64,000 nt of DNA from Strix aluco (lineage: Eukaryota; Chordata; Aves; Strigiformes; Strigidae). Under the pieces are notes generated by a model. The model ran no database searches. It saw only the letters and a list, made by a program, of their open reading frames with translations, and had not been told where the DNA came from. Location: positions 64,664,463 to 64,728,462 of the forward strand of contig NC_133971.1 in NCBI RefSeq assembly GCF_031877795.1, written 5' to 3'. Positions 12,688 to 26,296 of the stretch are shown here, piece after piece (positions within the stretch are counted from its first letter, which is position 1; each line of letters opens with the position of its first letter). The position numbers and the translations under genes were made by a program.

Positions 12688-14125
12688 CTTCTTTTCTTCA
12701 AATAACTGATACTACTATTCTGACAAAACTAATAGTTCTTGCAAGTGTGTATGGAGCAGTATAGGACTGGCCAAGTCTGGTAAATTGCTCTTCGTGGTGG
12801 TTCTGGGTTTAGAACTCAACTAAATGGCTCAGCTCACTAAAAAAAAAACCAAATAAATGTTATAATGTTATTATTTGAAGCATATTTTGCAATAAAGGAG
12901 TGAATACCTTGATGGGAATTCTAATATGAAAAGAGTCCTGCTAATTAACTGCAACATGCTGAGTACAGGTAAACAGAGTTGTCAGTCTTTTACGGTGCAT
13001 ACTGTATGGAACAACATATCTTTGGTTCTAAAATAGTGTCTAAAAAAGCAGATTTTATCCAAAACCAGACAACTTGTTTTGGTATACAGTTACTTGTCTG
13101 GTAAAATTCATTACTCATCTGTTTTTGCTAGGTATTTGTGCATCTTTTTTAACTATATGTGGCCAAAATATACTTGCCAGTTTCCAAATCAGACAAGCTC
13201 ATTTAATCTAGTTTACATGAAAGATATTTGTAATTGGAAAACTCTGACATTGACACTATTTTTAACTATTATGTTAAAAATAAATTAATCAGATGGTTAT
13301 ATACAGGTTTAAAAATGAAAGTGTTCCTGGGCATTAAGATAATATTTTCTGATTAAAGTTACTCAACCTAAACAAATAGAAATGTAAAAAGCAAAATGTG
13401 CCTGTACAGAGTGATGGATGGCAGAGAAGCTAACTGATGACTCTGTGAGTAATGACAACTAGAGTGTTACTCGTGATCCAAGAAAAATATGTTGCAGTGA
13501 TTAGCACAATTTCCATTCAATTTTCTTTCGATTCTTCCTTTCTCATTCATTCTTTTTTCCTTGCTAACAAAAAAATATAATTGCATTCTTAAGTTTTTTA
13601 AAAATTGGTAATTGTAAGTTGGGAACAGAACATACTAATACTGAAACCGGCCATGTTACATGGGAATTCTGTTGGACCCAATAACGAGTACTGACTTTAG
13701 TAATCTGGACACATTTTTGTACTAGATATGTGAAAATGTACTCACGGGTTTTTTAAAAAAAGTTGGATTATTTTAGTACATGGCCTCACTGAAAGCACAG
13801 AAATTAAACATGGAGACTTTACCAGGTAGCTGCCTTTGAAAATCTGGTGGATGACTTAAATTTTTATCCAAATGCAGAACATAATCACATTAATTTAAAA
13901 AATTCTGTTGAATGCCAACATAATTAAATAAAATATAGGTAGATATGAGATCATTAAACACTTGCCTAGCTACTCAGTATTTCCAAAATGGGTTTTTTTC
14001 CAAAGTCATTGCTATTAGGCACCTTGCAGTACTTTTCTAACACACCTGTCTTCTATTATATGCTAATAGTTTTCTCCGAGTGGCCTGCACTTTAATAATA
14101 AAGACTTGTTCTACACTATTGCCTT

Positions 14126-14147
14126 CCCCCCCCCCCCCCCCCCCCCC
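14126..14147. repeat. Poly(C) homopolymer tract
   Basis: Twenty-two consecutive C residues in otherwise AT-rich DNA; G-quadruplex-capable on the minus strand and prone to length errors in sequencing. Confidence 0.92.
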
Positions 14148-15324
14148 ACTGGACATGCTTTTCTACACAGCTTTTCCAGCTCAGGCAGAAACACCTGTGC
14201 TATACCAGTCCTAGCTCATGAGCAGATTATGAAGAGCAATTCATTTGTGTCAAACTGTCCTCTCCATGTGTGAAAGGATTCATTTTTACTGGTATTGTAA
14301 AAGCACGAATTCGAACATACATCTTCAGAGAGGAATGCCTGAGCTGTAGCTCATTCTACCAGCTTCTTGTCCTAAAGGATGTAGGGACAGGATGTTACTC
14401 ATACACATTTGTGTTAGTAAATAAGAGCCCTCTCAGATCTATATCTCAGTTACATTTCAATGATAAGGCTTCTCAGTAAGTTAAGAATATTCATAGACAG
14501 CAAAACTGACACGAACATCAAAATTGTCTTCTGACATTTAACTTTTTTTACCACAGAAAACTACCAGCTACTGTCATTGGTGGATGCATAAAAAGCGAAT
14601 GATGTCATTCACTCAAATGTCAGAGCTTTAAAATTAAAAGGTATTTATGTCTGTCAGCTTCTAAAAAACAGCATGTAGGAACTGTAGATTGCTTTCCACT
14701 TCCCTAACATTACAATTAAATTCAATACTTCTAGAGTATAACTCTATTGTGGTTCTATTTAAATAAACACCATATGTGTACCTGAAAAAGACACCTCTTA
14801 AATATCTCCATTAACTGCATTTCATGGTGAAAACTTTTGGTAGCTTTCCTGCATTTTGTAAAATAAATTTGTTAAAGAAACTGCAAATTGGCTATGAACA
14901 TGGTATTTCCCAAATTAGCCACTACAATTTAGGGAACTGGATGTGATTAAGCCAATCAGATAAAGTGAGGTACATGGAGGAAAGAGAAGGTTTCAAACCC
15001 CTTACATTTTCTGGTAGAGACTAGCACTTGTTACTGGCTATGTAAATTTTCATACAAAAGTCCTTAGCCTGTGAAAATTATTTAAAAAACCCCAAGAATC
15101 AGAACATCAGCTATGAAAATGTGGACTGTGCTCCAAATTTGTAAGTGGATCCTTATTCTGTAATAATCCAAATCAAAATCTTGGATACAAAGAGACTGAG
15201 GTTATAATTTGGGGAAAATCTGGATTAAATTCCAAGGGTATGGCACATCTTGAAGTCCTACTACTTAGAGCCCTTCCATTTATAACTTTCTACACTTACC
15301 ACCTTTTTTATTGTTTTAAGCATA

Positions 15325-15390
15325 TCTATATCTTTACACATATATATATCTTTACATATATATATTTATTTATATATTTATATATAAAGC
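15325..15390. repeat. TA-rich low-complexity repeat
   Basis: Imperfect TATATATC/TTTACATA and TATATTTA units; simple repeat. Confidence 0.75.
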
Positions 15391-18300
15391 AAGATAGATC
15401 TAAGTTCCTGCTTTATTTGAAGTCATCATGCTTTAGAGCAAATGTTGCTAATTTTTGAAGGTGAATAGCTGAAGGAAATGGAGTTGTTAGAGGCATTGTT
15501 TTCAGTGCCCTAACTCAAGAGCTCAGATGCTTAGTGAAATTCACAGACATCATGTTGGATGACAGCACCTTAAAACATGTAAGGGGAGAGTTATATGCCT
15601 GAGAATAGGATCCACAAAAGTCAGCTCAAAGAACAAGACTTGCCTAAATCAACTAGTAGGGAACAGTGAGAGGAGGATTATGTCTTAAATCCATCTCCTG
15701 CCAGCACAGAGGAATCTAATTCTCATTTGCTGGGAGCACAGAAATATTTGAGCTCTCTCCTGGAATTACGCAAAAACAATTTTTTTTGCAAATGCTTGTA
15801 ATTCTACAGATTGTCAGCAAAAAGACAACCATATGCATTCAGCTCAGTTTCTATCCAAGCATTTAATTAGAATTATAAATTAATGGTAGGAAATGAAATT
15901 ATGTATTGATAGCATGTGAAAGCACTGTAATCAGTCATACATTGCTGCAGTAACAAAGCCATATTCTGTCATAAGATGAGGAAAACCTCTCTTGGAGTAT
16001 AAGCAACATGACTGCATTTCCATTTTGCTGGCCACAAAAATCCATTTTTTGTGAAGAGAAGCTTACATCTACCCAAATACCTGTAATCTGCTATTAACAA
16101 ACTGGTTTTGTTGGGAAATTCATAGTTCAAAACAACAGTAAGTATGATTTACCATTGTCTTAGTCTGTTTTCATACAGACATATGTCTACTACAGTGAGG
16201 AGTCCTTACGCCATTTGTTAGGTATATTCTGAACTAGCTTTAGGTAGTAAGTTTTCTCCAGATGTAAAGGCTATTTTAAAAAACCTCTTGGCTTCCTCTT
16301 GTGCTATATCAAAACTAAATTTCTTTAAAGAAATGTGGCTTACAAGAAAGAAAAACATTGTCAAGTATTTTTGACATCACTCTCTTTGTTCAGCTAGGTC
16401 ATAACATTAAACAAAAAGAAGCCTTCCCTAACTAAAATGTTCATTCTATAGCCTGTCTTTTTTCTTGAAGTCCTCTGTACGATACACGGTACAAGTATTG
16501 TTCTTAGACAACATGTGATCTGGTTAAGATAATCTCTGCCTTGCTTTGGTAGACAAAGACCAGCTTCTGAAAACTGTTTCTAGAGAAAAACAGTTTCCAG
16601 GACTGAATGAGGACCATCAGTACATTACCAGCAGCTTTTTCAGATGAATCTTTATTTACACAGCAGGTAGTGGATGACAAATACCCTCATGTTAGCTGCA
16701 CTGTACTTGTTCTGTTGGCAATTCCCACTACTACATTCAGAACCTGTATATTCAGGGATCTGCAGAATATAAATGGCAATCATTCTTTCTGCATCCCATA
16801 AATCACAGTATCTTGCTTTGTGTCACCGCCATCCTGTCTGTTTAATAAATAAAACTGTTACATATTCTCAGTACAGGAGCCAGCAAGACCTTGAATCTGT
16901 ACAGTGAAAACAACAAAAGCAATAGACTAGATAGCATGGGTCCTGCTGCATTTAATAAAATATTAAAACACAAATGTATGACTCATTTGGATGTCATTCA
17001 GTTGAAAAAATAGTTCTACATAGATGTTTCTAGAACTGAAAGAGAATTATATATTTGCTGTGACGTTAAGACTGGAGTCACCCAGAAGCAGTTACTCAAA
17101 AAAATTATGTCCGGTTTCCAAAACTGCAGTGTTTTTTAACCTTACTACAAGTTTTTCTGAACAATTAGAATTTCTATTACAACTGCTAATTCACACACCT
17201 GGCAGCTGCTGGTCATCACGGAGCTTCTCTCACTGTACATTCTTACAGAAGATTGTGCCTAGCAACACAGACAGCTCTAAGCCATAATCCTGCAGTTGCC
17301 ACTGGAGTTCTGCTTTCCCCTTCCTTTTCTAAACCCCAAATAATGCATATGGTCGTTCACTTTGAAGTAACCCTCAAGGATTATTACAAAAAAGGGAAAG
17401 GATTTCAGCTACTGAAACTCTTAGTAACACTGCCAATGGCATTCAGCTGAACCCACTGAAAACACACAGGGAATAATTTTGGCCCTGCATGTTCCATTGC
17501 ATCATTCTTTATTAATAAAACGCTGTTCAAATTACTGATCTTTTAGCCCTAGCTTTCAACAACTACTCATTTCACAGCCCATCATTGAATAAACAGTCCC
17601 ACAAACCCTACTCCTAGTAGTAGAAATACCTGAAAAAACAAAGAGCTTTAAGGAAAAGAAAAAGCACCTTTTTTACTTGCTTCAGCTTTTTTTCATCTTT
17701 CTCTTTTCTTTGGATGCTACAGCACTAAAGCCTGACTCAAGAAACATTTTTGTAACTGCTTAATGTCTCAGACACATTTATGTATTTATTTGCAAAATGA
17801 GTCAAATGCCACTCAGCCTTGCTGTTATGAATATAATCTATTAATTGTGCAGGTGTCGTCAAACCTGGAGTGACAATGAGGCTATTCATTTTGGTCTCTC
17901 AAAGATACTGACAATAGATTCTAGCTAAAAATATCTGTGCTCTGGACCTCTTCTTTCTCCTCTGTTCTGTTACTCCCTTTAAAAAAAAAAAAAAGTTAAT
18001 TTAAGGAAACAGGAGGCAAGAGAAAATTCTTTAGTGCAAAATCACTCATGGATTAAGGATTCCTTGAATTAAACCTATGAATCTCCTGAAGAACAAAAAC
18101 CACATTTCATTCAGTAGCTGCTAATGCAGAAGTTTGTCGGGCAGATGTTTCAAATGACAGTAATCAAGTTAGAAAGCTTTTGAAAGAGCTCTTGAGTTAG
18201 TAAATTACATCCTCAAAATAAAAAATTTAGAACTGGGAAACTAAGGACTGGGGTGATTGGTTTAAAAATAGATACAATGGAGATGAATGCTGACAGTGAA

Positions 18301-18659
18301 AGAGCAGCAGAAGATACTTCTTTTCTCCTTAAAAACCTTTAATAGGCTCCTGTGTTACAGTTTGCTGATACACCTCGTAAGAGTGGAACTATACTTTCCA
18401 ATGTAGGTCAGAAAGCATGCCTAAGAGGAAAGTGTGTCAAAAGAAAATGCAAAGGCAAAATGTGATAGAAGCACCTTATTGATTCGGGCAGCTATTCACA
18501 TGGAGAAGGAGCAGAGAGGGCAAGAATTTGGTCATATCTAAATTAACACTACAGAGTTTAGCTCTAAATAATCTATTCATATTTTTAAAGGTTAAACACC
18601 AACTTGTTCAGCTGATGATATACCTGCCAAAGCTAGGCTTCATACTTCATGCTACAGCA

Positions 18660-19100
18660 TTACAGATCTCATGTCAAAACCCTGCATGCACCAACAGGCT
18701 CTGCAAGCTGCCCTGTCAGGGGTCCACAAGCTGTCTGTGCTGCCAGGGCTTGCACTAGGCTGCAGGGGAAGAGCTGTAAGGTGCTTCACCAGGGCCCTTC
18801 CCACCTTTGCCAGTGAGCTGCTTCTAACTGCAGGCCTTTCAGCTATGTTATGGGTGTCACTGAGCCCAGAAAGATAACTTGCTAATCCTAACCCTGACCT
18901 GCTCTCCCAAACTTCCTGGCTCAGCCTTGGGTCTGCCTCATTGCTAGAGACTTGGCTGTTCCTGAAGTGCTCTGCTTTTCTGGTCTGACTGCTGCAGGAC
19001 TGTGTCTTTGATGGTGAGAGCATTGCCTCTGACTGGCTTGTCACCACTCCCAGGTCCCAGGCAATATTTTCATGGTGGAATAGCCCACTTGTACAGAGCA
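18660..19100. other. GC-richer block, possible dispersed repeat
   Basis: A stretch of higher GC and different texture from its neighbours, containing a 149-codon minus-strand frame (18652-19101) without any recognisable domain. The abrupt composition change suggests an old mobile element, but I cannot assign a family. Confidence 0.3.
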
Positions 19101-22100
19101 AACCCTTCAGACACGTTCAGTTATTTCTAGGATCCTGAAACAGACAGCTCAGAGGGTTTTGCAGCCCATAGACAGATGCATTATGAAAAATAATGTTAGC
19201 TACTATTCCTTGAGGCTTCTTTTAATTTGAATATTGCCATTGGCTGAATTTAATGTTTTCAAGCAGACAACTAAGTAGAACTATGTAAAACTTGTGAGAA
19301 AAACGGCAGTTATTGCAAGCTCAGTTCCATTCTCAGAATGAGACAACAGGGATGATTTCAACTCATCTTCGATAGCTGAAGAAGTGTTTCATTGTCCTGT
19401 TGAAATGAATCAAATGCTTTCCTTTTTTTTCTGTAAATGCAAACTACTGCTTTAGTTATTACAAAAAGGTCACATAGTTTACAATTAGAAGCAAAGTAGG
19501 TCTTGACATAATAAAATAGTGATAGTCTGAGAAAATGAATAGCATTTGTGATTCCATGCACATTAGTTACAAAGAACAAACCAGTACAGTTCAAAAATTG
19601 AACTACTCCATTTGCGGAAGTGTCACATCCTACCAAAAGTCCTTGAGCACCAATGTACATCTTCCAGTATGGAAAAGGCTGTCACAGTGTACTGATGGGG
19701 AGAGGCCAGTCCTTGGGCAGGGAACCAGGCATCTCACCATAACTCTTCCACCCCTAAATGTGACCTGCTCTCTCTGCAATCCTTCCTCTTGACAGGGGAA
19801 GCCCTTCCTCCAGGGTGATGCTTTGGCACCCCTGAGAGTCACAGGTGAACTTCCACATGCTCATGGCTCGCACGCTCCACACAAACGACTGCGCAGAAAA
19901 TCTTGCCCATCCTACCATAGCTACAATCAGCAGCTATATATATACATTACATCAAGTAATATTACATAAGATTATTATACATAAGATATTAGTAATATGA
20001 AAACATATGTATACATTTATTACAGTTATTGTGCAAAAAAACAAAAGCCATGATAGCTGGGGACAGAGACTGGATGGCAAAGCATGAAGTCAAAGAATCA
20101 GAGTGTAACAGCAGAGATGGCAAGCTGAGTCAACTGGCAGTCACTCATTCATGAATAAACAACTCATTTGCAGGAGAAAAAATGTTCAAACTTTGGAAAG
20201 CTCCCTACTCCAATCACTTAGACAAACTGGAAAGGTCCATAACTGCTAACAGCATGAATGAAGAGAAAAAGGTGCCACTTTAGACATGTGACTACATGAG
20301 AAGATATTGCCTGCTGGGTAGTGTATAAACTCTTCCAAGTATGAGCATAAAAGGTTTGTTGAGATTGTGGAAACTCTACGGAACCCCCAAACAAAACTGT
20401 TTATAAAAAATTTCTGCCTTATAAACAAATTAAAAAACAAATGAAGTGACTTCTGAATATATGACAGGATTACAGGAACTGGAAGAGTTCTGCCAAACTG
20501 CAGAGAAACTGCACAGTCCAAAGAAGGACTAGCATAGAGAATTCTTTCAAACATAGCTTGTGACTAATGCTTGTTTGATCCAAAATGTGCAAGTCACCAA
20601 AGATGTAAAAATAAACTGTGGGTTCACCAAAAGGCACAGTACAGACAACACTCAAAACTATCTTCTCTATGGCAACTGGTGTCCCATGTGAATAAACATT
20701 ATCAATTCAAAGGAAAAATTAAGTAGAAACTTTAAATAACCCACAAAACCTAATGCATATAAAGGTGACGGAAGAGTGACTTCAACAGATGCAGATCAAT
20801 TATATCATAAAGCAATTGCTATAAGTTTTCAAGTTCATCAACCTTCAGTGAACAAAATGGATTCTACCAGGTATGACCTAACATCTCTACCATTGTCATT
20901 AGCCAGCTTGAAGCCAGGGGATGAAAAAAGTCCTCTGTCTGAATGTCAAAGCATATGTTTGTACATTTACATTACATTTAAAACAAATTTTTATAATAAA
21001 TCTGTCTCAAAACGAAACAATAGAAGTTTTGGACCAACAGCTGGTGTAATTCCAAGTAATTCTGTGCCCTGAAAAGATGTGGTGGCAACACTTGATCTTG
21101 AAGAAATAATTGCTAAATGCTGACAACTTTGTCTGTTGTACTTTGTGATTCAGACAAAGGTAAAAGATAGTCACATCATTAAGAATGTGCTTTAACAGAA
21201 TTACCATACCACATTTAATGTCAGTAATGAAAAAGAATGTAATTATTCATATTGGTAGAAAGGTGAGGGCTACCACATCCAAAAAAAGATCTAAGACATT
21301 TTATTTTCACATATCGCAGTGAAAACAATCATATTCATTCAGTAAGCTCTTTATTTTTTTATATTTTATCTTTTTTATTTATATATTTTATCAATATGAT
21401 TACTATCATAATATTTTACTATCCTTTTACAACTGCTGTTATACATGAAAGGAATTTAGGATATGATTTGGAAGTGACTATTAACAGCAGAGCTTTAAAA
21501 CACCTATCAAGCTGCAAAATCAGTTGGTGGACAGAAATTTGTTCCAATAATACACTTTTTACTTTGAGGCATCATTATGTAGTGGGCAATCTTAAAAATA
21601 AAGAAATAAAACAGTCTGCTAATTCTAGATAAAAAGGGTAAAATGGGCAGATGACGATAGAAGTAAAGCTAAAAACATTATCAGTATTAACTGATAAACC
21701 TTGCAAGGAAGCAAACCTGACCAGGTTAAGAGTGCTTTATTCTTCCAGGAAATTCCAGGAGCTTTGTGCCAGTCACACCTATTTCCATTCATACTGCTGC
21801 AAAAACCTGTCTGTCATTCGAACGTACAGCATCAACACAGATGTCACATAATTAGCTACATATTGGCAATGCTTGGGTTGTCTGATCTCAGGGTCAGTTT
21901 GATATCCAGAATGCTCAAAGACTCCACTGCTCCATGCACAGATTACCATTATAGGTAACTGCAGCAAAAATACAGGCATCTCTTAGAAAGGATTTTATGT
22001 GATGTTAATACAATGTTCCTGCAGATGAGATAAATGGAAATGGCTGCGATAAAGTATGGGGTGCTGAGGCAAGTCCACCCTGCAGTTGGCACAACTCAAG

Positions 22101-24486
22101 TGCAAAGTCCACACCTGCAAAGTCTTCCCCCAGGCAGTATCAGCAAAATTACTACAGAGCCAGTGCAGGGAACACTATCTCAGGTACACAGCATAGACAG
22201 CAAGTCAATCTGGCTGTAAGCTCAATGTCAAGGGTAGTTTTAAAATACAATGCAGACCTAGTCAGATATATTAAAGTCAACAGAGAGTTCAGCTGGCACT
22301 GCAAAACCAGGACTGCAAAACTAAGCTATCTGTGCTGAACTGCATGATCATATGCTTTCATTGCTACAACAAGGTAGCTTAATGCAGGTTTGCAGGACAA
22401 GATGCAAGATCTAACAAAGGTTTCTGTGACAATGCTACTGCTTTAACAATGCAATATGTGACATGCCCTTACAGGGAATAAAAGCAGTAATTTGGGTGTG
22501 AAATGAAAATAATTCTGAAATATCACAGGGGAACTGAGTAACACTGAAACAGAAAATCAATGAAACTGCACAGAAAGGCAATCTATTTATGCATGCCAGC
22601 TTATGAAGTATAATAGTATGGCTGTTCCGTTTTCCTTGACTTCCTTCTTATCGCAGGTGTGTAAATTTCGGGCAGTTACTATGCCAAATTGGATTTTGAA
22701 CTACAAGAAATCTGTCAACCTCTCTCAGATTTTAAAGCTACCTGTTCACTTTGGACTTTCAAAGCACAAAACTGTTAACTGCCTCACCATTCAGATTTTT
22801 CTCACTGATAGAGGGGGCATCACCAGAGTAGTAAATATTTTCCTCTAGGGCTTACTCTATACATGATTTTACTGTAATTTTCAACGGAGCACTTTGGGGA
22901 GTGCATAATTTTAGTAGATTCAGTTCAACATTGTGTTTTGTTCTACAGAAGATTACCATAGAATAGGCTTTCAGGTAAACTGAAATAAAAATGAATCGGG
23001 CAGAAAATATACTTCTGAAACTTTGAATTGAGGAAATGACAAACCCTTATCCAAAAGCTAGAATACTGAACTGGTTTTCTCCTACAAAAATGTAAATTCT
23101 TTTCTCTATACATACTAAGAAGTTTACATTTTAACGCCCTGAATTCTGACCTTCAATCTGAAACCTAATGCATGCCTCTATTTTTAAAGTGGATGTAGCA
23201 TGAGCTTCCATCTCTCTCGCCTTATCCATTCTAGCTCTTGACGGAAGTGCTCCTTAACTGCTGAAAACAATGCTTTCCAGATCAGATGACCTTGTTCAGT
23301 TCTGTTACAGGAAAGGAAGGTCCCATGTGTCAGGCAGAGCCTTGTGTCTGAGCAGAATGCCAATGGACTTGTTAGTAGGAAAGCTTGATACAGACAGAAA
23401 TTGGGCTAAGGAAATTTGACCTTCACTTAAAATCTTTGATACTTCAGTAGTTTTCATTAAATTTCTTTATAGTGTGTTGTTGTATGTACCACCCAAGAGG
23501 TGTATTCGCTGTGATTATAATCCCCTTTTTTATGACTTCGGCATATGCTGAGCTTGTAAGTGTGAGATTGGCAGCATCTTAAAAACCATGGTTGGAGATC
23601 AGTAGCACTGACTTTCTAGTAGAAGTTATATTTTTCTTTGCTGTGTACGAGGACCAATTGAAGGGAAGCTGCTACAAGTATATTTGAAATTGCTAATGTA
23701 CAACGATCTGTAAAGTAGGACATTTAGTTTTAACATTAGACATCTCTTGTGTTTTACTAGCTTTTATTTTTCCTGTGTTTTACTGTAACGTATATAATTT
23801 CATTTCTACTTTTTCCTAACTACCCTCTGTAGTCGTTACCCAGTTACCCACTTATAAGATATTTTAAAACCTTTAACTCCTTGCCTAGTAAAGATAGGAC
23901 AGACCTTGGACAGTCTGAAAAAACTCCCTGAGTACATCTCTGATAGCAGGAACCTAAAAAACAAGTGTCTAAGAAGGTGCCAGTGTCAAGATAAGTGCTG
24001 AATGCTGGAAGAAACAGGAGCTGAAGGACAGATGAGGTAACTCTATGACCATATATGACGCTAGAGACCTAAAGTTCACTAACGGATAGTGTGAGGAAGG
24101 CTGTGTGGACCCCTAAGGAGGGAAGACCCTCACTCTATTTTTACTACACATGCTCAGAATATGTAAATGAGTTCTAAGAACCCCATTAGCATAAGACTGC
24201 CTTTTCTAAGAAATCTAATGCATATGTATGCTTTTTGTGGATATTAGTCAGAGAGTTTTGTTATTAAGTGCAGCACTTGTGGTGGGGTGATCCCCAGTGC
24301 TGCCCAGCGCTGTGAAAAAGAATACCTGCTCAACAGTTATACTCAATTCTGACTGTTGAGTGAAGCTCTTTGTTTCAGTATCATCCATAACTTGCAATGT
24401 GAAGTGACAAAGGGATGTGTTACAAACACTCTTACACACATCTCTTACTCAAACTGGGTAAAAAGCATACCTTTTTTTTAGGCCAA

Positions 24487-25020
24487 TGTGTTACCCCAAA
24501 AGAAGGGCTCTTTCACCCAGTATGCAAGCCAAAACACACAGGGTCAAGGTATTCTTTTTATTTCACGTCTGCGCAGAGATGGGTGCTAGGTGGTAATTCC
24601 ACAAAGCTAGCACACCACACAAAGGAACTACAGCCTATTTATCTTGTTACATGATTGGTAAAAACCTATCTAAATTTACACTCATTGGTCTGTAATTACC
24701 ATTCCATCTGCTATTGGTTATATTTTAATTAGCCTCACTTGCTATATAAATTAGCATGCATGCTCCTTACAGGCATGGGCGGTAAGTCTTTTTGGTTTTG
24801 ATTTGAGTCGGTGGTCTTGATCTCCCCCCTGCTGCCTTTACCTGCCCCCCCAGTTACCACCAATTTTTTTTGACTTCATGATTCTTGGACAATCATCCAG
24901 TATTTGGCACCTTCTGGGGCAGGATGTTCCCCTCTTACCAGTCTTTTAGTTCCTCTTCAAGGGTATAGTCGTTAGCAAGGCCTGCATCATTTATACAAAA
25001 TATCAGGTTTACACAATAGA
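24487..25020 (-). mobile_element. Probable LTR of an avian endogenous retrovirus
   Basis: The left end TGTGTTACCCC, read on the minus strand as ...GGTAACA, looks like an LTR 3' terminus similar to the nested LTR at 26928. On the minus strand there is a TATA-like box near 24745 and an AATAAA at 24557-24562, the U3-R-U5 order expected. The right boundary is uncertain: GCCAATGT occurs at both 24482 and 25021, but the sequence before the second copy does not end in CA, so this may be chance. Confidence 0.5.
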
Positions 25021-25599
25021 GCCAATGTTTAGTGGTCCTCCTTAGAAGATCAGTGCAGTACATGTGATGCTAAATTAAAGTGTACTATAGCTCAAGCATT
25101 AACTCAAACGTATGGTTTTGCTCAGTCTACAAATGTAATGTGGATCATTGGACATTTTCCCTGTGGAGCACATCATACCGTTTTTTCTTTCTGTGAGGCA
25201 AAAAATCCTATGCTGGATTTTCTAGGTGGGCTAGAGACTCCTATTTCTGATGGTGCCATACCTCTGCAACTTAATTAAAAGCAGCCTGATCTACCACTGA
25301 CACAGGAGCTGTATGATTAAAAGACATATAAGAGGTCAGTGAATCTAACTTACAACCAGTTGGTGATGGCTTGAAAGTGTCCATTCCTGAGTTTGTGTCT
25401 CAGAGTGATTGTCACATCCCAATTTCTCAGGACAATGACTCCAATTTGCTGATTCCCAGGTCAGGATTAAGGTGGAATGACACCAAGGATTCTTCAATTC
25501 ACACAACTCAATTTTTATGCACTCACCACAGATAATTGGCATGAAATTTTGTCAGTAATCTTTGCACCCTCTGCAACAAGCATTAAACTTACACTGACT
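25021..25599. other. Spacer between LTR-like blocks
   Basis: No gene recognised. A short minus-strand frame at 25345-25542 has several Cys and Trp residues and could be a decayed ERV internal segment, but no family match can be made by eye. Confidence 0.25.
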
Positions 25600-26160
25600 A
25601 GTGGCAGATCTTATAAGATCTAAGCCTTAAATATGCCCAAACAAGCCTTGTCTTATATGCGGACATGCAGAATAAGAATGAGAGAGAAAAAGGGAAAGAG
25701 GAGAAGAGAGAGAGCGAAAGACAAAAAGGAAAAGTTCACCAGTCCTGTTCCATCGGTGGTCCAGCCAGCCTAGGGGTCCAGTTCTGGTGGGATGCAGCCA
25801 CCTGGGGCTTTCACTTGTGTCCTTTTATAATCCTTTGCCCCTCCTCCAGGTTCATTAGGCTAATTAGGCATCATGCGCAGTTTATGCTTTCAGATTCTTC
25901 TGGAAATGAATCGGTGGGCTTGGGGGTTGTTGGAGAGTTTCTCCCCCCTCCCTGCAGGTATGTCCATTGTTTGAGCTTTCCTTTTGGCACATGCATCATG
26001 AAAACGGTCTTTCTATTGGCTCTTCATAGAGTCACTCAAGATAGGGGAGTTCAGTCTCAGAAAAGTGTGGTCCCACCTCCGCAGGACACCCTCCTCTTGC
26101 TGCGCCTCCCTGCCATTACCTGCACAGCCCCAGCATTCCCATAGAAACCATTTCCTTTGC
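25600..26160 (-). mobile_element. Possible further LTR or ERV remnant
   Basis: Promoter-like signals on the minus strand, an AGCCAAT box near 26013 and TATAAAAG near 25830, followed by a purine-rich stretch on the plus strand (25670-25735, GAGAGA-type). The composition differs from flanking intergenic DNA. No boundary or coding domain is identifiable, so this is an inference from texture and context. Confidence 0.3.
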
Positions 26161-26296
26161 CAAAGTTGTTTACCAGATGGTTGAGACATTAACTATGGTT
26201 TCATCAGACTGTCACAGTGATACTTTGAAAACTCAAGATGGCCAGAGGTAGGGAAGGAAAAATTCATAGTCTGAGATCTTCTTCCATCAGAAGTGT

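Larger units (their letters stand above)
9121..24480. other. Intergenic DNA between SLC27A6 and the LTR cluster
   Basis: About 15 kb of AT-rich sequence. No exon chain, CpG island or RNA gene is visible. It holds simple repeats listed separately and a GC-richer block at about 18.66-19.1 kb. Open frames here are short, lack recognisable domains and are consistent with chance. Confidence 0.6.

Noticed and set aside
24482-25028. hAT-type DNA transposon with 8-bp duplication GCCAATGT
   Set aside because: No terminal inverted repeats next to the two copies, while TATA and poly(A) signals fit an LTR better.
25665-26144. 159-codon plus-strand frame
   Set aside because: Low-complexity Glu/Lys/Arg start from a purine-rich tract and no domain; the block looks like ERV-derived non-coding DNA.
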